Shown here in pieces: positions 56,434-64,000 of a stretch of DNA of 64,000 nucleotides; position 1 is the first letter of the stretch, and each line of letters opens with the position of its first letter. Below the pieces are notes generated by a model. The model was not told where the DNA came from. It worked only from the letters and a program-made list of their open reading frames with translations, and searched no databases. The stretch is taken from assembly GCA_963576735.1 (NCBI GenBank), contig OY755178.1, forward strand, positions 8,308,001 to 8,372,000. Reading direction: 5' to 3'. Both the position numbers and the translations under genes were made by a program. Origin of the DNA: Bedellia somnulentella (Eukaryota; Arthropoda; Insecta; Lepidoptera; Bedelliidae).

Positions 56434-56562
56434 TGCCACGCATGTAACACAGAGAGTTTTGAAGACATGCGACAATGCCCAATGTGCCAAAGATGGTTCC
56501 ATGAACAATGTTTGGGCTTAACAAAAGATGATGTTGATTTTGAATGTCCTAAGTGTGATTAG
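56434..56562 (+). pseudogene. PHD-finger segment beyond the stop codon, same frame
   Basis: Directly after TAA the same frame encodes CHACNTESFEDMRQCPMC then QRWFHEQCLGLTKDDV and ECPKCD, then TAG (56560-56562). The spacing C-x2-C, C-x2-C, H-x2-C, C-x2-C with a Trp before the His is a full C4HC3 PHD finger. Its conservation implies the TAA is new, is read through, is spliced around, or is a sequencing error. Confidence 0.85.
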
Positions 56563-56834
56563 ATGACTAAATATAAAGTGATTGTGATCTCATGAAACTA
56601 AATAATTTCCTAAGAGTATAATTGATATCTAATTCATCTCAATTTTTATTTGTAATGATTGTTCCTGTTTTGTACCTGTCACTTTTTCTATGTATGTGCC
56701 ATTATTATATATTATATACTTTTGTAGGTACTTTACAATAATTAGAATAATGACATAGTTACCTAATGTAGAAACATTTTTGTCAAATTGATCTCACTGG
56801 TATCTAACAGAGACTAGTAATCGTACGTGTATGT

Positions 56835-57348
56835 CCAATAAGGGCCAGGGATGTTTTCGAGTAAAAAAAAACTCGTTTTTATTGTTTTCTTTGAAAGATT
56901 TATATTGTGTTAAGACGAATTCTTTATTTTAGGTTTTAGTGATTTTATGAATAATACAACAGAAAATAATATTATTCCCAAATATAAGTTACCTTAGTTT
57001 ATGTAGGTCCATGACTGTTTTTCTTTATAATAAAAATTATTTGAAGTTATATAGGGTTACTAAATGATTATTTCAGTGAGTGAGAATAATACAATATAAT
57101 TATTGTGAAGATAGAGCTAATAAAAGTTGATTTAGAAACTGGTTCTTATTAAACCACTATGGTTTAATAAGGGCCGTAGCAAGGGTTTAAAAAAACACAA
57201 AATTATAAGTGGTAATGAAACAATATTTAAAAAAATTGTACGTTTTTAGATATTTAATAAAGTTTACATTTGTCTACTACACAATATTTTATTCAATACC
57301 TGTAATTATTCAAGATATTTAATTTTAAATAATGGTGGCCCTTATTTA
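56835..57348 (+). promoter_or_regulatory. 3' cluster of TAATAAGGGCC-like motifs
   Basis: Copies at 56835-56848 (ccaataagggccag), inverted at 57141-57151 (ggttcttatta), 57164-57175 (ttaataagggcc), and inverted at 57337-57348 (ggcccttattta). They mirror the 5' cluster. Confidence 0.55.
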
Positions 57349-57422
57349 CCACCTGTACCTCACTTATTTTTTTTCAAATTTTGTTAAAATTTGCACTAAG
57401 AAAGTAGTACTATTGACACCAA

Positions 57423-57886
57423 CACGCTCAATTTGTGCGTGAAACGCGATGACAAGGCGGGCAACTCAGCTGACAGCTGCGACCCGCCGTGACCCTTAAC
57501 CGGCGGCCAAATCAAATCAAGGCCAGTAAAGTAATCAATCGAACTTAGCTTCTAATATCTTCTTATTTTTTACATGTTATTATTTGACGTGATAAATTTG
57601 AATAACACTACCCCATAGTTAATACTGCGTTGGAATGCGGCAGTATGTTCAGAGAAAAATTCATAATTCGTAAACATCGATCGCCGCGAAATTCAAAATC
57701 TGCATGTATCAAGTCGGGCGGGCTTGTCGGCATTTTATCAAAGGAACAGTATTAGTACTAAGTTAGTTGTTTGTAGCTCATTGTGTTTGTGTCGCTTATG
57801 ATTGGATGTCACTTTGAGTTTTCGCATTAATTTTCGGAGTGTGAGTTCAGTTTTAGTATCTTGTGTTGTGATTGTGTTGAGTAAAT
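57423..57886. other. Intergenic or intronic, GC-rich patch
   Basis: 57430-57530 is GC-rich ('gcgacccgccgtgaccctta'), unlike its surroundings. It may be promoter-proximal DNA or a repeat. 57760-57880 is GTGT/TTGT-rich. Confidence 0.35.
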
Positions 57887-58005
57887 ATGGCGTACACGAA
57901 CCAGCAAAGTTCAGTGTTGGTGTTTTATAATGTTAATTCTCAAATGTTCTGCGTTTTGCGCAAATAAAGGTGATAGCCCGGATCTGCCACTGCCAATCAA
58001 AACGG
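57887..58005 (+). other. Possible first exon of an unknown plus-strand gene
   Basis: ATG at 57887 (context gtaaATATGG) opens 26 codons (MAYTNQQSSVLVFYNVNSQM and a few more) to a TAA. About 40 bp later a consensus donor GTGAGT occurs near 58006. This looks like a first exon with a small upstream frame, but no later exon is recognised. Speculative. Confidence 0.2.
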
Positions 58006-59937
58006 GGTGAGTTATTTTTATTCGTATTCTTTAGTTAACTGTGATAGAGTACAGATACACCCGTTTAGAGCCCTTTAGCCCCGAGAGAGTTTAGTAAACA
58101 CCAAGAACTCCTCCAATTTCGATGTCGGTTAATGAATGAATAGGTATCTCTTGCGCACTTTATTTTATACCACGTAAATGCATCGTTTCGAGGGTCTCTA
58201 TTTGTTTTTAACTTTATTATCTTACGCTCATGAAGTACATACATTAAATACATACTCACGCCGTTACTTCCCATTGGGGAGGCAGAGATGTAAAGTAAAA
58301 CAACAATTATAATAGCGGTAGCTGATTATTTAGGACGACAGTTTTGTTATAATCGTCGGTGTTAATTAATAGAGATAGATTTTTTCATACATATTCTCAC
58401 GCCATTAGTCCCATTGGGGTAGGCAGAGACTATCGATCGCCACTTCGTACGATCCTGGCAAACCTCTCTAGCTTTGTTTACATCCATCAATCTTTTTACT
58501 TGAAAATGTTTGAATTACACTACCTGGATTGCTGGATTGAAATACGAGGCGACTAAGACCACAGCCTCACCAGGCGCGGCGATAAGTTCAAAGAAAAATC
58601 AAACATAGCCGCGAAATTAAAAATAATTTTGCATTGCTGTCATAGTGCGGTTTATACGGTCACGAGCAAGTGTGCGCAAGACTAGATGGTCACATGACGC
58701 GCCCGCTGTTCTCTCTGTGTGTGGGTGAGACATTATACGGGTAGGAGTGTGTGCGCTAGGCTAGTGTAGATAACCACAGTTTTCCATCTGATGGAGAAAG
58801 TAAGTTTTTCTGCTAAAGCGGTTTTAATCTTTTTGTTTATTTCATATGGTGGATATTAAGCATTAAACTTTAATATACGAATTAATATTGAAGTAACAAT
58901 CGCCGTCAAACTAACACGCTGTATAAACCAAAGATGCTGCACTCCATACAAATTCAACGCACAAAAGTGGACCGCAAGAATGACAAGACGTTTTGACAAT
59001 AAAATAGTTATTTTTCTACAATTATCGACCTTACCGCATTTTCTTTAGACCTATTTATTTATTGCAAGATCTAGCACGCGGCTGTCAGTGAAACAGTGCT
59101 TACCATATAAAAATGCACTGTTTGGCCGGGCCGTTTTTCGTGCTTTGTTGGTGTATCTTTGGTATATATGATCGCAGAATATATACCCAAAGTATTCATT
59201 ATGACGTTAAATGTTTGAGAATTTGCTTGGTGTTATAAGAGTTTAAACAATGGTTTTTAAAACCTTTACAGAATATTTTTCATGAGATCATATAGACGAT
59301 TGACGAAATGTGACCATTTCATGAAATGATCGATCATTTCACGATGTGTTCAAATCTACTATATGGCCACGACATACTCACATACTTAAACTAGTTGTGC
59401 ATCCTGGCTTCGCACGGATGGTGTTAAGTATTTTTCACTGTTGAACCCCTATAATATTTAACGTGTTGTTACTCCTGAAAGTTTTAGCTTCGGCATCGTG
59501 AAAAAAGTTTTGTAGCTCAATCAGCTGTTGCGGAGCCAATTCATTATCGACAATCAAATCTTTCCCCAAAATAATGTTAAACAAAGTATTTTAAATCCGT
59601 TTTCAGGTTTTAAGCTACCTCCTTACCAATGATCAGCCGTTTTGTAGATATTTATATAAATTCATAAAACTCGTTCCCATATTGTAAAGACCAACATTAT
59701 CGATAAGCACATTGTTAGATCCTGGCAAACCTCTCGATTTATGTTAACATTAATCAATCTTTCACTCTCACAAATTTTTACAGTTTGTTCTCGCACGTTT
59801 TATGCTTTGTTTAGTCTCAAATAACATTATTATTCACATTGACTCGAAAACATTCTAGCTTTTTCACCACTTTATTATCCTCCTTCCGATCCAGACTTAA
59901 ACAACCGTCTGAAAAGTATGGCCGCAAAAACAAGGCA
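58006..59937. other. No gene recognised; scattered repeat units and one possible exon end
   Basis: Single copies of the 11-kb tandem-array unit occur at about 58248-58290 and 58390-58425. 'ATGGAGAAA|GTAAGT' near 58791-58805, after a GC-rich, GTGTG-rich stretch, resembles a short first coding exon. The rest is AT-rich. Confidence 0.35.
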
Positions 59938-59939
59938 TA

Positions 59940-60289
59940 AGTTGGAACCAGAGACCAGAAGAGGAAACCCAACTTAATGGGAAACCCAAATCAAACGCTA
60001 ACCCACTTATTTGGCTTTCCCATATATGAGGAAACCTCTAAGGTAAGGGAAAGCTAAACAAAATTAAAGGGTTTCATAACACTCACAAACAAATGAGAAT
60101 GTTTGCTGAGATGATGTATGAGAACCCTTTTTGAAAGGGTAAATTTAATCCTTTCAAACTGTAAAGGGTAAAAAACCCTTTCATTAGGGATTTCCCTCTG
60201 ATTAAGTTTCCCTATTTTTAGGGTATTTAAGCGGCTTAAAATATACAGTGATTTTGAAAGGAAAGGGCTAATGGTCCCTGGTCGGAACT
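59940..60289. mobile_element. Foldback MITE, ~350 bp
   Basis: The left end AGTTGGAACCAGAGACCAG (59940-59958) is an imperfect inverse of the right end, which read inward from 60289 is AGTTCCGACCAGGGACCATT. The interior is full of GAAACCC/GGGTTTC and AAGGGTT/AACCCTT pairs that fold on each other. Confidence 0.6.
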
Positions 60290-61077
60290 ATGTCTGGTTT
60301 TCCTTCCATGTACGTATTGTTTTTTTTTATACAAAATAACGTTCATGATTGGCGACACAAACTGAATTTACAATACAGTCTCTCAAATAGCCAATGAACA
60401 GAAATCAAATGCATTTATTTCGATAGATTTCATATGTAAAATTATGGCGGCGTCCCTGTCACAGGTTGTTTTTACGTTACGCTAATTTATATTTAAATTT
60501 CATGAAATAATGAATATAAAACTTATATTCGAGGGGAATCACATTGAATTATTTTTTATTCGAAAACGTTTACTAAACGCTTATAAGTCTTATAGCCGTT
60601 CATTGAGGATAGCCAGTGCAAAGTTGTACCTATTCCATTGTCATTTGTTGTAATAGGCGAAGGTTTATTTTCTGATACACTTTTAATTTTCATGTCAATA
60701 TGTAATTTTTACGATAGTAATGTCAAAAGTAACTTACAAAAATTAAACAAAGTATAATATATTTGTCGTCAATATTTTTAAATTAAGAAATAGATCATTG
60801 AATATTTTAATTCCTAACAAGTACAACAACAACAATTAGTTATATATACTTTAAACCATAATTTATAAATAGAGACAGTCTGGAACACTTAGATTAAAGA
60901 AGACTGTTAGTTATATGCAAGTATGTAAGATAGGTATCATTTACCAACGCGATAATATAACACCAGCATAAAATTATAGTACTAGTGCCATTCTCTCATG
61001 TTTCATACATAATGAGTTGTAAATGTTAGATATTAACAATTATTAATTAGGCAGATATGATGAAATTATCCAACCAA
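60290..61077. other. No gene recognised
   Basis: AT-rich DNA; no ORF or repeat with borders. Confidence 0.4.
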
Positions 61078-61195
61078 CGAATATACATAATACAGTAATA
61101 CAGTACTACTGTACATTTGTGGCCATAAAATATTGTCTTCATTATAATTAGTTTTAAAGACTTCTGAATTATTGCTACTGTATTATGTATATTCG
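61078..61195. repeat. Inverted repeat, 20-bp perfect arms
   Basis: CGAATATACATAATACAGTA at 61078-61097 and its exact inverse at 61176-61195; 78-bp loop. Confidence 0.8.
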
Positions 61196-61960
61196 CTGTA
61201 CTCAGCTGTTAATATATAGACATCTTAAAACATACATATTTCAAATGAGCAAAAACAACTGCACGGTCCCTCTCATTCTTCTCAAATTTCGATTGGAAAT
61301 CATACTATCATCTTAAAGACATAATAATATGGAACTTAAATCAAGTCAATCAAACAATTGTGACATGTCAGTACTTCTTTGATTAAGCTAGCTAAGCTAC
61401 ACAACACTTATTTATATAAATACAAATTGCACAGAAGATTTGACGTAATACAATACATACTTATCACAAAACGATTACTACTACACATTTCAAAAATAAC
61501 AGATATAATCAACTGAATTGAATCTTACAGTTATGAACCTTGGGAATCAGAACTAGCCAAGTCGTAAAAGCCGCAGTGCTGCGATGGAAAGACAAGTTGG
61601 CAATAGGAAGAAAATTATTTTTCTAATAATTTTCTAAAATATTTTATTTCTATTCAATACAATGGGGATGATGTACATTTTTTAGAATTGCTTTTATTTT
61701 AAAGCTCGACCCAATGTTATCATAATACATATATTTTACTTTCAAATACAAGTACTTTCAGGTATAACTTTTACTAAAACAGTAAAATATTATTTGTTTC
61801 GCCAAAACGCTATAACTTTATTACATACGTCACTTTCTGCACATTCAAGCCGAGACATGGAAGAACCTACTAACTAAATAGGAGAGCGCACTTACAAAAA
61901 AAGTTACAGAATTTGCAATAAAGCCTATCTACTAAAAAATGACAAGTGTAGACCACCACT

Positions 61961-62088
61961 AGTAGCATGAGGCTTGTGAGAGCGCGTATGTCACATGAGA
62001 AGTGAGAAGCTGACAGATCGCTCATACAAAATATGGCAGTTTCTCACTTATCACATGACATACTCGCTCTCACACGAATCATGCTACG
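61961..62088. repeat. Foldback repeat, ~48-bp arms, followed by repeat E
   Basis: Arms 61961-62008 and 62041-62088 (sharing 'gtgagagcg', 'gtatgtca' and 'aagtgagaa') pair around a 32-bp loop. Repeat E (62094-62155) adjoins the right arm. Confidence 0.7.
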
Positions 62089-62155
62089 GGGGCTGTCCTA
62101 GAACGAGAGCCAGAACCAGAGGAGTGTGTCCCGCTCGCAGGGTGGCTAGAATAGA

Positions 62156-63064
62156 TTGAGTTAAAAAAAAACTTATTTACAGAGAATTATCTATAAAACT
62201 CAGATTGTTAGCTTTTCCTTCTTAATATATTGTTTTAATCCTTCAGGCCTGCGCCATTTTGATAATTGCGTTATTAATGATATAAATAAAATAATATGTT
62301 GTTAATACCTCCATGTGTAATCTCAATCTTTGAGGTCTTGTTATACGGATTATGACGTAATTACTATTTATCTCATATTGGTGTTCGCCGTGTGTTTGCA
62401 GTCATGTGACAATATGTCATAAAAATAGATTTGTAAAAAAAAATCGTGTATTAGTATCGTAATAATACAAACTATCATAAAATGTATAGGAATTATAAAG
62501 CTTTTATAAGTGTCAACATCCCTATTCTTTACTATCGACTACGCGGAGTACTGCCGGAGTACTACTGCGGACTCACTCGCACATAGCAGCGTCTTACTCA
62601 TATTCCTACATCGCGGTATGTAAATGTTTTTCGAGTTAAGTTTAAATACAAATTATAAGTTGGTACACAACCGGGTGTACTGGCCAGAATATCTTTGCTG
62701 TTCCCACTCACTATTTCGCATGGAACTAATGATTATATGTATTTGGTAAGTTAATTTATTACGATGAAAACATATGACAAAGACATAGAAAGAATAGTCG
62801 AAGGGAATAACGCGGTAAATGTAGCTGTGAATTTTAATCATACGGTGACCATAGTGGTCAGGCTTGCAGCACATTATGGTGTTCTAGCTCATTCACTTAT
62901 TAGCTTTTTATATGTGAACATATATATATCATGCCATACTTTCTATTAGTTTATATATGTACTAACTGGCTAGTATGTAACAGATGTAACTCAATGTCAA
63001 AAAAATTGCTAGGTCTGTGTTTGTGACACATTCCAGTTCCAAACGCCTAACACGTTGTTTTATT
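62156..63064. other. Upstream of the copia relic; may include a diverged 5' LTR
   Basis: A copia 5' LTR should end just before 63065, but I cannot place its start. 'gcggagtactgccggagtac' near 62541 is a short direct repeat. No gene. Confidence 0.35.
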
Positions 63065-63079
63065 AGGTTATGGGCCCAG
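63065..63079 (+). other. Copia-type half-tRNA primer-binding site
   Basis: AGGTTATGGGCCCAG is complementary to the anticodon-stem region of initiator tRNA-Met (CTGGGCCCATAACC). Drosophila copia is primed from this internal site. Confidence 0.75.
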
Positions 63080-63208
63080 TTTGAGCCTTTAAGATTCTAG
63101 TAAAATTATCTCGCGGAAGTTTAAAAAACTATTAAGCTACAGTTTCGCAGTTGCATAATTAGAAAACTAGAATGAAATACTTAGTAATATAAATCGCAGC
63201 AAGATAAA

Positions 63209-64000
63209 ATGTCGTTGGCCAACTACCTAGTGAATGTGCCGAAGCTAAGAGGAAAAGAAAATTATAGCGAATGACTTTTTGCGGCGGAAAACTTCTTAAT
63301 CCTAGAAGGAATCCTAAAAGGATGACTCAAAAACCAAAGCAATATTGATTCTCACGATTGACTCATCATTGTACGTGCTCTAAAGATCTATCATCATCAT
63401 AATCATCGTGTAAACTAAAGATCATGACAAATGACAATCACAAATGACAATGTAGAGTTGACATATCGAATAATAGAAATGAACGTAAACAAATAAATGC
63501 CTTTAGTGCGATCTTTCTTAGTGGAAATTTGAGTAACCAAGACTGGTATGTTGATTCAGGGGCCAGTGTACATTTGACACCAAATAAACAACGGCTTTGA
63601 TAGGATCCCTGATCACCGCAACCCCCTACTCAGAGCTTCGCTCGACTATACTATTTGACCAGATGTCGGAACTCGGGAGAGACGCCCCCGTAGCGTGCTC
63701 TCGGATCCCGACGACCCGATCATCCGCGAGCTGAAGGCCTCAGAGGCCACCGGCGTTCGCGGAGGAGGTCGAAGAACCCCAAATTAGAACCTCCCTTGGA
63801 GGGCACTGGCATAGGCCTCCCGACGGACGCGAGAGTTCGCACTGTATGACATAAGCCTCCCACTTGGTCACCTTGTTACGTCTTTCCGATTTAGCTTAGG
63901 TACACTCTTTTGCCCCGCCAGGGCACAGGGCCAGCAGCAACCAATTATTTTGAAAAAATAATAATCAAACAACATGCCCGTATACACCCGAACAGAATGG
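63209..64000 (+). pseudogene. Copia retrotransposon relic: gag start, protease, integrase, with an insertion
   Basis: ATG at 63209 begins a gag N-terminus (MSLANYLVNVPKLRGKENYS, then AAENFLILEG) with several TGA codons in frame, one where Trp is expected. A second block at about 63500-63597 carries the protease site (QDWYVDSGASVHLTP; D-S-G-A-S is catalytic). After unrelated GC-rich DNA, the last 30 bases read TTCPYTPEQNG, the integrase core motif of Ty1/copia. Much of gag and of the protease-integrase region is lost. It may continue past the window. Confidence 0.85.
63601..63968. repeat. GC-rich insertion in the copia relic
   Basis: About 370 bp, far more GC-rich than the surroundings ('cgacgacccgatcatccgcg', 'ggccaccggcgttcgcggag'). 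It ends with 'attattttgaaaaaataata' before copia sequence resumes. It looks like the 3' UTR of a GC-rich non-LTR element. Not identified. Confidence 0.5.

Larger units (their letters stand above)
53684..57422 (+). mobile_element. Pogo-superfamily DNA transposon with dispersed subterminal motifs
   Basis: The transposase gene sits between two flanks that hold inverted similarity. Segment 53740-53781 (tgaaaaaaaac, aaggtac, gagccgcc) matches the inverse of 57334-57376 (tgaaaaaaaat, gaggtac, gggccacc). Further out, GGTGTAATTGTAACGACT at about 53684 resembles the inverse of about 57405-57422. Copies of a motif near TAATAAGGGCCR occur only in these flanks. Outer borders and the TA target are not secure. 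It lies in an intron of the minus-strand gene, in the opposite orientation. Confidence 0.6.

Noticed and set aside
1..64000. CRISPR arrays, operons, ribosome-binding sites, rRNA genes
   Set aside because: Spliceosomal introns, AATAAA signals and eukaryotic retroelements show this is a nuclear insect sequence. The direct repeats present are microsatellites or tandem duplications, and no rRNA sequence was recognised.

Overview
The window is a piece of a lepidopteran (moth or butterfly) nuclear genome. It is AT-rich, its introns are packed with transposable elements, and the host gene family matches the lepidopteran cation-coupled amino-acid transporters KAAT1/CAATCH1 (NAT-SLC6). I recognise several of the repeats as lepidopteran from general knowledge; no database was searched.

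Layout. Positions 124-5074 hold the last three exons of an SLC6 nutrient amino-acid transporter (gene A). A second, complete-looking paralogue (gene B) follows on the same strand, 14525-38223, with 15 proposed coding exons and about 643 residues. The two genes share exon lengths and phases (180 and 95 nt), so this is a tandem duplication. The minus strand at 49975-52669 carries the very long last exon of a Pro-rich, Arg/Ser/Lys-rich nuclear protein (possibly RBBP6/SNAMA-like). Positions 54295-56562 hold a pogo-type transposase gene (Psq/CENP-B-like DNA-binding region, DD35D catalytic domain, C-terminal PHD finger cut off by one stop codon). No intact gene is supported in the remainder; its long gaps hold degenerate repeats and unrecognised AT-rich DNA.

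Mobile DNA dominates. I read about 17 copies of one ~250-bp retroposon with an (ATGT)n tail (called SINE-A here) and about 11 copies of a tRNA-headed SINE (SINE-B), plus a third tRNA-like SINE (SINE-C). There is a 3.3-kb LINE with an open 975-codon frame nested in a SINE-B, a Harbinger-type MITE, a Helitron, two mariner relics, an RTE tail, a LINE RNase H relic and two copia relics (one with a half-tRNA primer-binding site). Several long inverted-repeat elements were not assigned to a family.

The most interesting object is a four-level nest at about 44.1-49.3 kb. At its heart is a P-element-like transposon, 45822-48249. It has 33-bp inverted termini (29/33 identical) and an 8-bp target duplication (7/8), and a THAP zinc-finger first exon starts 141 bp inside one end, as in Drosophila P elements. 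It sits inside a SINE-A, itself inside a pair of long inverted arms, and it carries a younger SINE-A and a copia relic. The second is the pogo/PHD element, flanked on both sides by at least eight dispersed copies of a motif near TAATAAGGGCCR that look like transposase-binding subterminal repeats.
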